Part shown: piece after piece, positions 37,102 through 47,845 of the stretch | Numbering within the stretch: position 1 is the stretch's first letter | Layout of the letters: each line of letters begins with the position of its first letter | Origin: Piscirickettsiaceae bacterium NZ-RLO1 | GTDB lineage: Bacteria > Pseudomonadota > Gammaproteobacteria > Piscirickettsiales > Piscirickettsiaceae | Assembly: GCA_001644975.1 (NCBI GenBank) | Contig: LVCQ01000002.1 | Coordinates: forward strand, 1-55,147 | Direction of reading: 5' to 3' | DNA: 55,147 nt | Notes under the pieces: generated by a model | Databases searched by the model: none | Seen by the model: the letters and a program-made list of their open reading frames with translations, nothing else | What the model was told of the DNA's origin: nothing | Program-made: the position numbers and the translations under genes

Positions 37102-38138
37102 ATGGTTACTTTCCCTTTTAAACCCATCAATACACAAGCGATTTCTGTTAGCACTTGCCATGCAGATCCCGGCTGCACACCTTTAATCATTAACTCTGCC
37201 TGCTTACAACTTAAAATTAATTCTTCTAAAGTACTCACAGACAAGCCACGTGCAGTATGTTGTAATAATCGCAAACGCCGTGGCCAAACATTCTCACGAC
37301 GTAACTCAGTCTCACTGGCCCCAACTTTAACTTTAAGCAGCAAATGAATATCTCTAAGCATCCCCCACAACACCAAAACTTCGCTTTCCCCTTGTAACTC
37401 GAGCCCACTTAAAGCACGCAACGCTGCTTCAACTTGGCGAGCTAACACATCATCCATCAGCTGGAATACTTGAAAGCGTGCACCTTGAGCAATATGCTCA
37501 TGCATAATCTGCTCATCAACTGCTTCACCTTGATACAATAATGCTAGTTTTTCTAGCTCTTGAGCCGCTGCCAATAAATTCCCTGCCGTTTGCAAAGCCA
37601 AATAATCCAAAGCACTTGAAGTCAGCCTAAGCTTGAGCTCACGCGCGCGCTGGCTTAACCATTGCTGTAAATTGCGCCCTTGCAAGGGCCAAAAGGCAAC
37701 ATCAATGCATTGCTTACTCAACTGGGTAAAGCTCTTATGCTTTTGCAAACGTGCTTCTAGTTTTTGTGAGCTGATAATTAAAATATCATCCGGGTTATTT
37801 TGAGTTAAAAACTGTTGTAAGTAACTTAAAATTTGTACCGTTGGCTTTTGCTCGAACAAGCGCACTTCTAAAATACGTTGTTCAGCAAACAAAGAATGAT
37901 TGCTAGCCGCCATTAAAAAATGTTGCCAATCAAAACCCGGAAGATCTGCATAAAAAATCAGCTTTTCACAATCAGGCCGAAGCTTAACGATCACCTCACG
38001 CAAACACGTTGCCGCCTCCTGCACCAGCAGTAACTCATCTCCGTGCAACCAATAACAAGAAGACAGCTGACCTTGTTTTAACTGCGCATAAAACTCATTT
38101 GCCGATAACTTCAAGCCTTTAATGCTCCCAAGCGCCAC
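37098..38138 (-). CDS. holA: DNA polymerase III delta subunit
   Basis: The 346-residue clamp-loader subunit opens the beta clamp. The pattern fits HolA: LSSCYWLHGDELLLVQEAAT near the start, the EQRILEVRLFEQKP segment, DDILIISSQKLEARLQ and the C-terminal collar helices. It begins with a GTG inside the end of lptE (28-base overlap) and ends on the nadD start. An internal TTG ten bases after GGGAG is an alternative start. Confidence 0.9.
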   Translation of the reverse strand: MALGSIKGLKLSANEFYAQLKQGQLSSCYWLHGDELLLVQEAATCLREVIVKLRPDCEKLIFYADLPGFDWQHFLMAASNHSLFAEQRILEVRLFEQKPTVQILSYLQQFLTQNNPDDILIISSQKLEARLQKHKSFTQLSKQCIDVAFWPLQGRNLQQWLSQRARELKLRLTSSALDYLALQTAGNLLAAAQELEKLALLYQGEAVDEQIMHEHIAQGARFQVFQLMDDVLARQVEAALRALSGLELQGESEVLVLWGMLRDIHLLLKVKVGASETELRRENVWPRRLRLLQHTARGLSVSTLEELILSCKQAELMIKGVQPGSAWQVLTEIACVLMGLKGKVTI

Positions 38139-38590
38139 AACAGCTGACTGGCTAATTGACTACGCAAGCTCTCAATCAAGTCAGGATTATATTGCTGCGT
38201 GTTATTTTGAGTGGCTAAAGCCGATGCACTGAGTTGACCATTTTTAACCAAGTAATTGCCTTTTTTATCCAAAATAGCAAAATAAAGTGTTTCTACAACT
38301 TGGTATTGCTGCGTAGAGCTACTGGAATTAAAGCCACTCATAATATAATGATTATTACTTTCTTTAAGTAATCGTACTTTAAAATCACTACTTTTTGCCG
38401 AAACAAAGTGAATCCCTTGTGCTTGCCAACTTGAACGAATAATCTGAGCAAGCTCAGACATGCCCTCTGTTGATGTTAAGGACACCGTCGCAAAAACCGG
38501 GGCTTGACCACGCAATTGAAACCCACAGGCCGTCAGTAAAGTACTCAGTAATAGGACCATCAACGGCAAAAAAACAGCACGCATCCGCAT
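38111..38590 (-). CDS. lptE: LPS-assembly lipoprotein LptE
   Basis: The 159-residue outer-membrane lipoprotein plugs the LptD barrel for LPS export. The lipobox LLTAC follows the hydrophobic segment VFLPLMVLLLSTLLTACGFQ, and the mature start GFQLRG is characteristic of LptE. The usual weakly conserved core follows, with YQVVETLYFAILDKKGNYLV. leuS-lptE-holA is the standard order. Confidence 0.9.
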   Translation of the reverse strand: MRMRAVFLPLMVLLLSTLLTACGFQLRGQAPVFATVSLTSTEGMSELAQIIRSSWQAQGIHFVSAKSSDFKVRLLKESNNHYIMSGFNSSSSTQQYQVVETLYFAILDKKGNYLVKNGQLSASALATQNNTQQYNPDLIESLRSQLASQLLWRLGALKA

Positions 38591-38676
38591 AGATAATTCA
38601 CTCTAAAAAATAAAGGCCACCACACTATAAACAACAAGTCTAAACTTGCACTCCAGTCTATGCAGCCTTAATCAAA

Positions 38677-41157
38677 TTAATTCGCAACAATATTAACAAG
38701 ACGATTGGGCACAACAATAACCTTACGCACTGTTTTGCTCTCAATAAAACTCTGCACTTTCTCACTAGCAAGCGCAACACCCTCTATCTCAGCATGATTC
38801 GCTGCAGTTGCAACCTTAATACGGTCACGCAGCTTGCCGTTTACTTGCACGATAAGCTCAATAGAATGAGTCACAAGAGCCGCTTCATCAACCTGTGGCC
38901 ATGGTGCAGTTGAAATATTCTCACCAAACGCCAGAGTACTCCACAACTCTTGAGTCACATGCGGGATAATCGGCGAAAGCAGCCTGAGTATTATCCCCAT
39001 CAACTCATGAGCGAAAGTATCACTTAGTCCATCCTCTTCAGGTAAACGCTGCCAAAGGTTCGCCAGTTTCATACCTGCGGCAACGACGGTATTAAATTGA
39101 TAACGCTCAAAATCATATAAGGCTTGCTTTAAAACATCATACGCATCACGACGCAACTCTAATAACACGTCACTTGCGCCGCTATAATCTGTAGTTTGCT
39201 TATTAAAATTATTGCAACCTGACTGATTATGGGCAATTAAACGCTCTTTATAGTCACAGGCAAAGGTCCAAATACGACGAATAAAACGATACGCCCCTTC
39301 GACACCAGTATCAGACCATTCTAATGATTGCTCAGGAGGAGCGGCAAACATGGTAAATAAACGCACGGTATCGGCGCCATAACGCTCAATCAAGGCTTGT
39401 GGATCAACCGTATTACCCTTCGATTTAGACATTTTCGCACCATCTTTTAACACCATCCCTTGTGTCAGCAAGGCTTTAAATGGCTCATCTGAGCTCACCA
39501 AACCCTGATCACGCATCACCTTGTGGAAAAAGCGCGCATAAAGCAAATGCAAGATCGCATGTTCAACACCACCGATATATTGGTCCACTGGTGCCCAATA
39601 CGACGCTCGCTCATCCAGCATCGCGTGGTCATTATTAAAAGAAGCAAAGCGCGCGTAGTACCATGATGACTCCATAAAAGTATCAAAGGTATCCGTCTCA
39701 CGTTCTGCAGGACCTTGGCAATCAGGACACGTCGTATTAATAAACTCAGGTAAACGTTTTAAAGGCGAACCATCCCCTGTCACCACCACATCTTCAGGTA
39801 AGCGTACTGGTAAATCACTCTCAGGCACAGGCACTACACCACACGATGGGCAATTAATCATCGGAATCGGCGCACCCCAATAACGTTGGCGTGAAATACC
39901 CCAATCGCGCAGACGATAATTCACCATCACTCGCCCTGTCTGCTCTGTTTCTAGGTGCTCACTAATTACTTTAAATGCCGCTTGAAAGTCCAAACCATCA
40001 GCAAAGGGCACTGAATTCATTAATTGGCCCTTTTCAGTAATCGCCGCCTGAGATAAATCACCTTCAGCATCAATCACCTGTTTAATATCTAAGCCATACT
40101 TATGCGCGAATTCATAATCGCGCTGATCATGAGCCGGAACAGCCATCACCGCACCAGTTCCGTAGCCCATTAAAACGAAATTTGCGACCCATACCGGCAC
40201 CTTTTCACCAGAAAGTGGGTGAATAGCAAAAAAACCGCTGGCCATGCCTTGCTTTTCCATCGTCGCAATATCGGCCTCTGCAACCGAGGCAGTATTACAC
40301 TCTTGTAAAAAATCGGCTAATTGTGGGTTATTTTCCGCCGCCTGCTGTGCAAGTGGATGACCTGCAGCGACTGAAATGAAACTCACCCCCATCACCGTAT
40401 CGGGGCGCGTCGTAAACACCGTCAACACAGAATTTGGCTCATGCTCTAATTTAAAATCAATTTCAACCCCTTCTGAACGGCCGATCCAATTACTCTGCAT
40501 AGTCCGCACTTGCTCAGGCCAATCCGTTAATTGATCCAAATCATTTAATAGCTCATCCGCATAATCCGTGATTTTAATAAACCATTGAGGAATTTCACGG
40601 CGCTCAACCAAAGAGCCAGAGCGCCAGCCTCGTCCATCTACGACTTGCTCATTCGCTAATACTGTTTTATCCACCGGATCCCAGTTCACTACAGCATTTT
40701 TTTTGTAGACTAAGCCCTGCTTATACATTTGCAAAAATAACCATTGCTCCCAGCGATAATAGCTCGGATCACAGGTTGCAATCTCACGTGACCAGTCATA
40801 GCCAAAGCCTAAGGATTTGAGCTGATCACGCATATAGTTAATGTTTTCATAGGTCCAACGTGCAGGCGGCACATCATGCTTCATGGCTGCATTTTCTGCA
40901 GGCAAGCCAAAAGCATCCCAACCCATCGGCTGCATGACATTTTTTCCTTGCATGCGTTGATAGCGACTGACCACATCACCTAGGGTATAGTTACGCACAT
41001 GACCCATATGCAGCCTACCACTCGGGTAAGGAAACATGCATAAGCAATAAAACTTCTCTTTGTTTTGATCTTCTGTTGCTAAAAAACTTTGGCTGCTTTG
41101 CCAAAAGCGTTGCACCGAAGCTTCAACGCTCTTAGCATCATATTGATACTCTTGCAT
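38677..41157 (-). CDS. leuS: Leucyl-tRNA synthetase
   Basis: The 826-residue class I synthetase has [20 protein letters not shown] (HIGH motif), the editing domain with [17 protein letters not shown], and [13 protein letters not shown] near residue 576. The C-terminus [13 protein letters not shown], then [15 protein letters not shown], is normal. Length is slightly below the E. coli 860. It probably heads the large minus-strand operon; the small membrane-protein gene lies 62 bases upstream. Confidence 0.97.
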   Translation of the reverse strand: MQEYQYDAKSVEASVQRFWQSSQSFLATEDQNKEKFYCLCMFPYPSGRLHMGHVRNYTLGDVVSRYQRMQGKNVMQPMGWDAFGLPAENAAMKHDVPPARWTYENINYMRDQLKSLGFGYDWSREIATCDPSYYRWEQWLFLQMYKQGLVYKKNAVVNWDPVDKTVLANEQVVDGRGWRSGSLVERREIPQWFIKITDYADELLNDLDQLTDWPEQVRTMQSNWIGRSEGVEIDFKLEHEPNSVLTVFTTRPDTVMGVSFISVAAGHPLAQQAAENNPQLADFLQECNTASVAEADIATMEKQGMASGFFAIHPLSGEKVPVWVANFVLMGYGTGAVMAVPAHDQRDYEFAHKYGLDIKQVIDAEGDLSQAAITEKGQLMNSVPFADGLDFQAAFKVISEHLETEQTGRVMVNYRLRDWGISRQRYWGAPIPMINCPSCGVVPVPESDLPVRLPEDVVVTGDGSPLKRLPEFINTTCPDCQGPAERETDTFDTFMESSWYYARFASFNNDHAMLDERASYWAPVDQYIGGVEHAILHLLYARFFHKVMRDQGLVSSDEPFKALLTQGMVLKDGAKMSKSKGNTVDPQALIERYGADTVRLFTMFAAPPEQSLEWSDTGVEGAYRFIRRIWTFACDYKERLIAHNQSGCNNFNKQTTDYSGASDVLLELRRDAYDVLKQALYDFERYQFNTVVAAGMKLANLWQRLPEEDGLSDTFAHELMGIILRLLSPIIPHVTQELWSTLAFGENISTAPWPQVDEAALVTHSIELIVQVNGKLRDRIKVATAANHAEIEGVALASEKVQSFIESKTVRKVIVVPNRLVNIVAN

Positions 41158-41219
41158 AATGTTAATTCACTGCCTGATTTTTGGTTTTTAATTCTGAAAT
41201 CTTAAATATAGTTATATGA

Positions 41220-41585
41220 TTACTCTGCAAGCACCAAACTTTGTGCTTGATCCATCATCTGCTGCTGAGTTCCTGCCATCTGCTGTAGCTGCAATTCTAA
41301 CCAATGTGCCCACACGGGTGCACGGCCAATCGGCGAACGGTGCCGGTTCAATAATTCATTAATTCTTTTCGCCTCAGTGTAATTTGGCAATTGGCCGATG
41401 CTAGTCTCAGGCTCCGCATCAATGGAGCGCGTGGTAATTGTATAGCCATGCACTTGCTGCACTGGCGGCTGTAATGCACTGATAAACGCAAAGACCAATA
41501 GCAACGCACATGCGCCTACAGCCAGTACAATAATTGATCTATTTAAAAACTTTGCCTTAGGTGGCTCAACACGAATAAAACTCAT
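41220..41585 (-). CDS. Small bitopic membrane protein, unknown
   Basis: From ATG 41585 (AGGA four bases before) the protein is 121 residues: a short basic N-terminus (VEPPKAKFLNR), one membrane helix (SIIVLAVGACALLLVFAFIS) and a Gln-rich extracytoplasmic part with RHRSPIGRAPVWAHWLELQL. The N-terminus resembles the first 50 residues of TrbI/VirB10 proteins in layout, but no channel domain follows. The frame is open to 41663, yet a promoter -10 at 41628-41633 excludes that start. It lies 62 bases before leuS and may be co-transcribed. Confidence 0.6.
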   Translation of the reverse strand: MSFIRVEPPKAKFLNRSIIVLAVGACALLLVFAFISALQPPVQQVHGYTITTRSIDAEPETSIGQLPNYTEAKRINELLNRHRSPIGRAPVWAHWLELQLQQMAGTQQQMMDQAQSLVLAE

Positions 41586-41627
41586 AACATCCTGACCACT
41601 AGTAATAATCAATGATAAAGTCAAGAC

Positions 41628-41633
41628 AGTATA
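41628..41633 (-). promoter_or_regulatory. -10 element before the small membrane-protein gene
   Basis: The minus strand reads TGT-TATACT, an extended -10, 43 bases before ATG 41585. No good -35 is seen at 17 bases. It supports the shorter start of the downstream gene and may also serve leuS. Confidence 0.45.
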
Positions 41634-41868
41634 ACAAAAAACACGCAGCAAAAATAATTTCAATTTTTATTTATAAATCAAACATATATATCAAACGAAT
41701 ATATAATAAAGCAATCAGAAACAATGGAACTCAATAATAAAGCGACCAGAAAACAGCCTAAAACTAGAACTGTACTCACCATCTACAGGATATTTGCCTA
41801 ATTCACCCAGACAATAAATATAAGCCAGAACGCCCGGCTAAATAAAGAGCAGATTAGATTAATGAAAA

Positions 41869-42159
41869 CTAGTCGGTCGGTTTAGCGCCAGTAAGCCTAA
41901 GATCCACAACAATACCAGAATTCTTATCCATGTACTGTACGCCTTGCCAAAAAGCATCAGAATCATTCGTATCATGCTCAAAAATGTCATATTGCTGATA
42001 ACTAATATTTTCTAGCTCTCTCCAGATATCAGACCAGTTGCGTTCTTTGACATTTGAGCTTGCAAAAACATTCGAAAATATCAAACTAAAGCATACCGCT
42101 AAGATCACTGTACTTATAATAAAAAAAGTCGAAAAAACACCCAATCCTGTTTCTTTCAT
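41869..42159 (-). CDS. Small exported or membrane-anchored protein, unknown
   Basis: The 96-residue protein has an N-terminal hydrophobic segment (VFSTFFIISTVILAVCFSLI) ending in FSNVFASS, compatible with a signal peptide (cleavage near VFA-SS). The mature part is acidic (WSDIWRELENISYQQYD, FEHDTNDSDAFW) and ends GIVVDLRLTGAKPTD. AAAGGA lies at a good distance before the ATG. It follows the mcp at 42214 by 54 bases on the same strand and could modify or accompany that receptor. I recognise no family. Confidence 0.6.
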   Translation of the reverse strand: MKETGLGVFSTFFIISTVILAVCFSLIFSNVFASSNVKERNWSDIWRELENISYQQYDIFEHDTNDSDAFWQGVQYMDKNSGIVVDLRLTGAKPTD

Positions 42160-42213
42160 TTGCCAGATCCTTTAGCGTTAGCCCTTATTAAACTTTAAAC
42201 AACCCATGATAAA

Positions 42214-43815
42214 TTAAGATGCTGCGGAGCTGTCTATAAGTTTCGCAGAGTGCTTGTTAATTTTTTTCTCATCTATCGTAAACTGGTTGACTAACCCCAT
42301 CAATTGAGCTGCATCCTCAGCCAGAACCTGTGCAGAGTCAAAAGCTTCATACGTGCTATTTTTCAAACTCTCAACCTCATCTAAGGTTTTTTCCATATAA
42401 CCTGTCACTGATTTTGTCGCCTCAGTCTGCTCAGATACCGCCCGGGCAATATCATCAGTCGCTTTAGTTACCTCACCAGCTGAGTCTTGGATTTTATCAA
42501 GCATTTCACCCGCTTTAGTCACCTCATCGACACCAGCTTGCACTTTCTCAACACCCTCATTCATTTTCTCTACAGCATTTTGTACTTCATCTTGAATCGC
42601 TTTAATCACAGGAGCCACTTCATTAGTCGCCTCAGCAGTGCGAATGGCAAGCTTACGCACTTCATCAGCGACCACAGCAAAACCTCGACCCTGCTCACCT
42701 GCCCGCGCTGCTTCAATCGCTGCATTTAGTGCCAATAAATTCGTTTGACTGGCAATGGTATTAATCGTCTCAATCACACCATTAATATCTTCACCAAGCT
42801 TACCTAACGTTTCGATGCTTGAAGCACTAGCATGTACTGAAGTACTGATGTCACGCATACTTTCAATATTGTACTTAACAATATCTCCTCCAGCTTTTGC
42901 CGTAGTTGCAGAGTCTGACGCTTTTTCTGCAGCCTCTGCAGCAAGGCGAGCAACATGTGAAATCGACTTTTCAATCCCAGCCACTGAGTCTCCCACAGCA
43001 CTGATCTGGTTGGTTTGGGTGTCCATATGATCTGCCAAGCTGCCATTAATCCCTGAAATTTGCTGCGCACCTGCTGCAATAGATTTAGATGTAGACGAAA
43101 CATGGCCAATAATATCATGAATTTTTGTTGCAAACTGATTAAAACCATTACCCAAGTCTGAGATTTCATCTTGCGATTTTCCAGTGTCTACCCGTTGCGT
43201 TAAGTCTCCACCGCCTGCGGCAATATCATTAATCGCATCAGAGATTCGTGTCACCGGCTTTAATACCATCAGTTTTAACAAAAAGGCCAACACACTGATT
43301 AAAACAACATTTAAAACAATAATTTGAATAATAGTACTTGTCAGCAATGTCGCCAATTCACTACGAATAAAACCATCATTGGTATAAATATGCAGCTCAC
43401 CTAATTGATTACTGCTACCATCACTGTCATAAGTAATCGGCTGTTTGATCACATCATTTTGAGAGGTCATTACAAACGGTTTTGTCAGCGCTTTTAATTT
43501 ATTACTTTCTGCCCGATAAAAGCCAAAAACAGGATCATCCGAGGTCGATACTGCAATCGCTGAAATCGATTTTGATAACATTTCTGATTTTAATAAAGCC
43601 GACAGCTGACCCTGATCTGCATTCCATAAAGGCTCTGCTGCACTGCTCGCTAAGCGGCTAGACGCTAAGCTCGCCTCTTGTGTAAGCTGGCTCTCTAATA
43701 AGTGTTTAGTCTGATTATAGTTATAGCCGCCTGACACCACCAAAATCAATGTTAGAATAACAGTCAACGCACTATAAATTTTGATCTGTAGGCCTTGCGT
43801 AAGATTCTCCATCAC
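42214..43815 (-). CDS. Methyl-accepting chemotaxis protein
   Basis: The 533-residue receptor has TM1 at about 13-31 ([19 protein letters not shown]), a small periplasmic sensor (about 32-140), TM2 at about 145-168, HAMP ([20 protein letters not shown]) and the cytoplasmic signalling coil with [20 protein letters not shown] near residue 360. The C-terminus has no CheR-binding pentapeptide. The ligand is unknown. It differs strongly from the receptor at 17113 in its sensor domain, so the two probably see different signals. Confidence 0.92.
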   Translation of the reverse strand: MMENLTQGLQIKIYSALTVILTLILVVSGGYNYNQTKHLLESQLTQEASLASSRLASSAAEPLWNADQGQLSALLKSEMLSKSISAIAVSTSDDPVFGFYRAESNKLKALTKPFVMTSQNDVIKQPITYDSDGSSNQLGELHIYTNDGFIRSELATLLTSTIIQIIVLNVVLISVLAFLLKLMVLKPVTRISDAINDIAAGGGDLTQRVDTGKSQDEISDLGNGFNQFATKIHDIIGHVSSTSKSIAAGAQQISGINGSLADHMDTQTNQISAVGDSVAGIEKSISHVARLAAEAAEKASDSATTAKAGGDIVKYNIESMRDISTSVHASASSIETLGKLGEDINGVIETINTIASQTNLLALNAAIEAARAGEQGRGFAVVADEVRKLAIRTAEATNEVAPVIKAIQDEVQNAVEKMNEGVEKVQAGVDEVTKAGEMLDKIQDSAGEVTKATDDIARAVSEQTEATKSVTGYMEKTLDEVESLKNSTYEAFDSAQVLAEDAAQLMGLVNQFTIDEKKINKHSAKLIDSSAAS

Positions 43816-43978
43816 AACACAACTTATTTATTAAGGCAGTCCCTTGTTAGCTGAAAGTATAGTCAAATTTACATAAGCTGATGTTAGCCTCTCCAAACCA
43901 AATCTGCTAAGACTCAATTAAATCCAGATTACACTCAACATCAATAAAAACTTAATCGCTTAATAATAAAAAACTAAA

Positions 43979-44314
43979 TTAAAAACCAGGCAACGGCCGC
44001 CCACCTAGTATATGCATATGTAAATGATCAATTTCTTGACCACCACCTTGACCAGTATTAATAATGGTCCGAAAGCCATCGCTTAAGCCAACTTTCTTGG
44101 CGATACTGGCTAAATTCATCATCATATTAGCCATAACAGCCTGGTCAGATGAACTTAGTTCAGCCAAAGAGACAATATGTTTTTTCGGCACGACTAAAAC
44201 ATGCACTGGTGCTTTAGGTTGAATATCCTTAAAAACAACAGTCTCACTATCCTCATAAATAAAATCAGCAGGCAATTGCTTATTAATAATTTTACAAAAA
44301 ATGCAACCAGACAT
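43979..44314 (-). CDS. hinT: Histidine triad (HIT) nucleotide-binding protein
   Basis: The 111-residue HinT-type phosphoramidase hydrolyses AMP-lysine and related compounds. It shows CIFCKIINKQLPADFIYED, HVLVVPKKHIVSL and the triad HLHMHILGG. Length is typical. AAGGAGAATT precedes the ATG. It follows ubiB by 27 bases and may share its transcript. Confidence 0.93.
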   Translation of the reverse strand: MSGCIFCKIINKQLPADFIYEDSETVVFKDIQPKAPVHVLVVPKKHIVSLAELSSSDQAVMANMMMNLASIAKKVGLSDGFRTIINTGQGGGQEIDHLHMHILGGRPLPGF

Positions 44315-44341
44315 AATAATTCTCCTTAACCTTAATAATAA

Positions 44342-46006
44342 TTAGTTACGTCGCAAATAATAACAAGACCACAACACAGCCCCGGCACCTACACTAACGA
44401 AAGCCCACGCATGTTGGTCTAGCCACTCTAACACATGGCGCCAGTGCGGCACTTCCAAAAACAACCCACCTAATAATAATAAAGCAATCCCAATAACAAG
44501 GCCGGCACTTGAGCGTTTGGCATGTTTTAACTGCCACAAATGCTCCTCTTTCAACTCCGCTGCCTTTTTTAATTTAAGATGATACTCATGTTGATTAATA
44601 AACCATTGATGTGCCAATGCCGGAAACTCAGGGAATTGCTCTGACCAACTGGGCAAATTATGTAATAACCGCTGAGTAAAGCCTTTTATTCCTACCTGCT
44701 CTTTCATCCATTTTTCTAAAAAAGGCTTGGCCGTACTCCATAAATCCAGCTCAGGATTCAACTGACGCCCCAGCCCTTCAATATTAAGCAAGGTTTTTTG
44801 TAACAAAAGCAGCTGCGGCTGCACTTGCATATCAAAACGGCGTGCAGTCTGAAATAGACGCAATAAAGTCTGGCCAAAGGAAATATCTTTTAATGGCCGC
44901 TCAAAAATCGGCTCACATACAGTCCGAATTGCCGACTCAAATTCATCCACACGTGTTTGCGCTGGCACCCAGCCCGACTCAACATGTAATTCGGCAACGC
45001 GACGATAATCGCGCTTAAAAAAAGCCAGAAAGTTTCCTGCTAAATAATGCTGATCATCCCGGCTTAAGGTACCAACAATACCACAGTCAACCGCGATATA
45101 ACCAGGATCAGCAGGATAATTACAATCAACAAAAATATTACCAGGGTGCATATCTGCATGAAAAAAACAATCACGGAATACTTGTGTGAAAAAAATTTCG
45201 ACCCCACGCTCACTCAGGCGCTTTAAATCAACCTTATGTGCTTTAAGTGCCTCAATATCCGCCACAGGCACCCCAAAAATACGCTCCATGACGATGACAT
45301 TCGAGCGGGTATACTCCCAATAAATCTCAGGCACTTTTAAAGTCTGCTCACCCTTAAAATTACGCCGCAGCTGAGATGTGTTAGCCGCTTCGCGCATCAG
45401 GTCAAGCTCATCCATTAAATTGCGCTCTAGCTCAGCGACCACTTCAATCGGTCTTAAACGTCGGCTAGCGGCCCAATAACGCTCGAATAAACGCGCGAGC
45501 ATATACATTAAATCAATGTCTTTACGCAACACACGCTTCAGGTGTGGGCGCAAGACTTTAACCACAACTTCCTGGCCTGAGGGTAAGCGTGCTGCATGCA
45601 CTTGTGCAATCGACGCTGAAGCCATCGGCTCATCAGAAAATTCAGCAAAAATGGCTGATAATGGCTGTTTATAACTTTTTTCTAATACCGCTCTGGCCTG
45701 TGCTGCTGGAAAAGGCGGCACTTGATCTTGTAACCGTGCTAACTCGAGTGCAATATCATCAGGCAATAAATCACGACGCGTTGATAGTATTTGACCAAAT
45801 TTAATAAAAACGGGCCCTAAAGACTCTAAACATAAACGCAGACGCTCAGCACGTGTCCGTGTTTCTTTTTTCCACCCCCACGGATTTAAATACATTAAAA
45901 ACTGCAAGGGTCTTAAAAAAGGGATCGCGAGCACCACCTCATCAATACGATAACGCACTAATGCCCAACCAATGCGCCAAAAACGTGTCCAAACACGCAC
46001 TTTCAT
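44342..46006 (-). CDS. ubiB: UbiB family atypical kinase-like protein for ubiquinone synthesis
   Basis: The 554-residue membrane protein supports ubiquinone biosynthesis as an atypical ATPase/kinase. Hallmarks are [20 protein letters not shown] (KxGQ), the Ala-rich loop [10 protein letters not shown], the VVKVLRP lysine, [10 protein letters not shown] and VDCGIVGTL. Two C-terminal membrane helices ([17 protein letters not shown] and [17 protein letters not shown]) anchor it. Its ATG overlaps the ubiJ stop. Length matches E. coli (546). Confidence 0.95.
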   Translation of the reverse strand: MKVRVWTRFWRIGWALVRYRIDEVVLAIPFLRPLQFLMYLNPWGWKKETRTRAERLRLCLESLGPVFIKFGQILSTRRDLLPDDIALELARLQDQVPPFPAAQARAVLEKSYKQPLSAIFAEFSDEPMASASIAQVHAARLPSGQEVVVKVLRPHLKRVLRKDIDLMYMLARLFERYWAASRRLRPIEVVAELERNLMDELDLMREAANTSQLRRNFKGEQTLKVPEIYWEYTRSNVIVMERIFGVPVADIEALKAHKVDLKRLSERGVEIFFTQVFRDCFFHADMHPGNIFVDCNYPADPGYIAVDCGIVGTLSRDDQHYLAGNFLAFFKRDYRRVAELHVESGWVPAQTRVDEFESAIRTVCEPIFERPLKDISFGQTLLRLFQTARRFDMQVQPQLLLLQKTLLNIEGLGRQLNPELDLWSTAKPFLEKWMKEQVGIKGFTQRLLHNLPSWSEQFPEFPALAHQWFINQHEYHLKLKKAAELKEEHLWQLKHAKRSSAGLVIGIALLLLGGLFLEVPHWRHVLEWLDQHAWAFVSVGAGAVLWSCYYLRRN

Positions 46007-46659
46007 TAATCATCCCCTTTTTTTGCTTCAAGCAGATTAAGACGCATACTCAGACGCTCAACATCAAGGCGTAAACTCTGTAAGCGCTCTAGCCAGTCAT
46101 TCATTTCTTCATGACTAACCAGTAAACGCTGCTCATACAAAACAAACTCTGAGGTATTTTTTTTAAAGCTCTCACTTGCCGATCCTAGCCAGCCTTTTGC
46201 CATCCGCAGCCCTTGGCCGGCAACACCTGCCCACAACGGGTCAACATAGCGTGAAATTTCTCCTTCCCAATCAAACTCAAACATCGCCAGATAACGCTGC
46301 ACCTCTTGCAAGGTTGCCACATCACCATGCAAAACCACCTGTCTTGATAAAATCACTGTTTGTGGATCTTTTGCCTTGACCAAGGCAAGTAAACCGGCAA
46401 TATCACCACGAATTGTCACATCCGCATGATTAACAAAACTAGCTGAACTTGTAGACTCGATTTGTTCTAATGACAACAATAGACCATCGGCAAGCAAGTA
46501 CACATAAATAGGAACGTCTAGTTCTTTAATCTCTAAAGCCAGCACTCGCCCACTTAAGCCTGACCACGACTGCATCAACCAACGATCAGTTTTTAACGCT
46601 TTATTCAGTGCGCTCGTTAATACCGGCAAGACCGGTTTTAATAGTGCAGCATACGCCAT
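46006..46659 (-). CDS. ubiJ: Ubiquinone biosynthesis accessory factor UbiJ (SCP2 domain)
   Basis: The 217-residue lipid-binding scaffold for the aerobic Ubi complex has an N-terminal SCP2-like domain ([34 protein letters not shown]), [14 protein letters not shown] and a C-terminal coiled coil ([20 protein letters not shown]). It overlaps ubiE by one base and ubiB by one base, the classic ubiE-ubiJ-ubiB operon. Confidence 0.92.
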   Translation of the reverse strand: MAYAALLKPVLPVLTSALNKALKTDRWLMQSWSGLSGRVLALEIKELDVPIYVYLLADGLLLSLEQIESTSSASFVNHADVTIRGDIAGLLALVKAKDPQTVILSRQVVLHGDVATLQEVQRYLAMFEFDWEGEISRYVDPLWAGVAGQGLRMAKGWLGSASESFKKNTSEFVLYEQRLLVSHEEMNDWLERLQSLRLDVERLSMRLNLLEAKKGDD

Positions 46660-47402
46660 TAGATTTTACAGCCTTCATGCAAAGCAACAATGCCGGCAGA
46701 CAAATTGGTATAACGACAGCGCTCAAATCCTGCTGTTGCCATCATATTTTTTAATGTTTCTTGGTCCGGGTGCATGCGAATAGACTCTGCCAAATACTGA
46801 TAACTTGCCGCATCTTTAGCAAACCATTGTCCCAAGCGCGGCAAGACACGAAACGAATACTGATCATATAATTTGCTCAACAATGGATACGCAGGCTTAG
46901 AAAACTCAAGAACTAATAAGCGCCCACCAGGCTTTAATATCCGATACATTGAACGTAATGCTGCATCTTTGTCGGTAACATTACGTAAGCCAAACGCAAT
47001 CGTAATACAATCAAAATAGTGCGTTTCAAACGGCAGCGCTTCGGCGTTTGCCTGCACATAATCCACATTAAAAACACCCACCCCTTCAAGCTTAGCTCGC
47101 CCAACAGCAAGCATTGCCTCATTAATATCGGCAAGTACAACATGGCCGCTGGCACCAATACGCTTGGCAAAAGCCCGAGTTAAATCTCCCGTACCACCGG
47201 CAAGATCCAACACTCTATCTCCTGCTTTTACTCGGCTTACCATCAGGGTATAACGCTTCCACAAGCGATGAACCCCTACTGACATCAAGTCATTCATCAA
47301 ATCATATTTAGGGGCAACAGAGCGAAAAACCTCACGAACTCTGCTAACTTTCTCATCCACATCAACAGATTCATAACCAAAATGTGTTTGCCCTTCTTGC
47401 AT
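46659..47402 (-). CDS. ubiE: Ubiquinone/menaquinone C-methyltransferase
   Basis: The 247-residue SAM enzyme C-methylates the quinone ring. Signatures are [80 protein letters not shown] and LLVLEFSKP. No menaquinone genes are seen here, and the ubi genes on both sides of the window point to ubiquinone. Length is typical. The first gene of ubiEJB. Confidence 0.96.
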   Translation of the reverse strand: MQEGQTHFGYESVDVDEKVSRVREVFRSVAPKYDLMNDLMSVGVHRLWKRYTLMVSRVKAGDRVLDLAGGTGDLTRAFAKRIGASGHVVLADINEAMLAVGRAKLEGVGVFNVDYVQANAEALPFETHYFDCITIAFGLRNVTDKDAALRSMYRILKPGGRLLVLEFSKPAYPLLSKLYDQYSFRVLPRLGQWFAKDAASYQYLAESIRMHPDQETLKNMMATAGFERCRYTNLSAGIVALHEGCKI

Positions 47403-47459
47403 GCTGCCTCTCTCTATTTGCTTCTTTCTTAGCTGTGCTTATGGTGTTTAATAGCTCAC

Positions 47460-47762
47460 TTATTTTTCAGCTTGTCGGACTGTTACACTCAGCTGATACA
47501 GCAGTGGCCAGTCAATCACAGCTATCAAGCCATTATTAAAGGCTAAGGTCAAGCCTTCCTGTTGATCTGGAGCAAATGCCGTTATTTTTAAATCTGCAAC
47601 ATTATCACGGCCACTGTGGCTAAGCATTGATGATTGAGTTAATGCATATAACTGCTGAGCCGACAATCGCACCGCGGGTTCACCTTGAAAAGCCACCTCT
47701 AACCTACTGTCTTTGCGGTGAAAACGAATGTGATCAATATTACTCATGCGCGCTACAACCAT
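47460..47762 (-). CDS. DUF971 / GBBH-like N-terminal domain protein
   Basis: The 100-residue protein has the DUF971 pattern: DHIRFHRKDSRLEVAFQGEP near the start, GRDNVADLKITAFAP and TLAFNNGLIAVIDWPLLYQL at the end. These small zinc-fold-like proteins are found next to hslVU and ubiE in many gammaproteobacteria, as here; their role is unclear. The start could be the ATG at 47747 (MSNIDHIRFH). Confidence 0.8.
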   Translation of the reverse strand: MVVARMSNIDHIRFHRKDSRLEVAFQGEPAVRLSAQQLYALTQSSMLSHSGRDNVADLKITAFAPDQQEGLTLAFNNGLIAVIDWPLLYQLSVTVRQAEK

Positions 47763-47784
47763 AAAACATTGATTTTATATATAA

Positions 47785-47836
47785 AAAACGGCGCATATGC
47801 ACCGTTTTCACACTCACTGTCAGTCTATTCAGACTG
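47785..47836 (-). terminator. Tandem hairpins ending hslVU
   Basis: On the minus strand, CAGTCT-GAAT-AGACTG (47836-47821) is followed by AAAACGGTGCA/TGCGCCGTTTT (47808-47785, one wobble pair) and a T-run. The second hairpin is a convincing rho-independent terminator just after the hslU stop. Confidence 0.75.
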
Positions 47837-47845
47837 TAAACAATG

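Noticed and set aside
41586-41663. Longer start for the membrane protein before leuS
   Set aside because: It lies upstream of a clear -10 element; AGGA before ATG 41585 supports the shorter protein.
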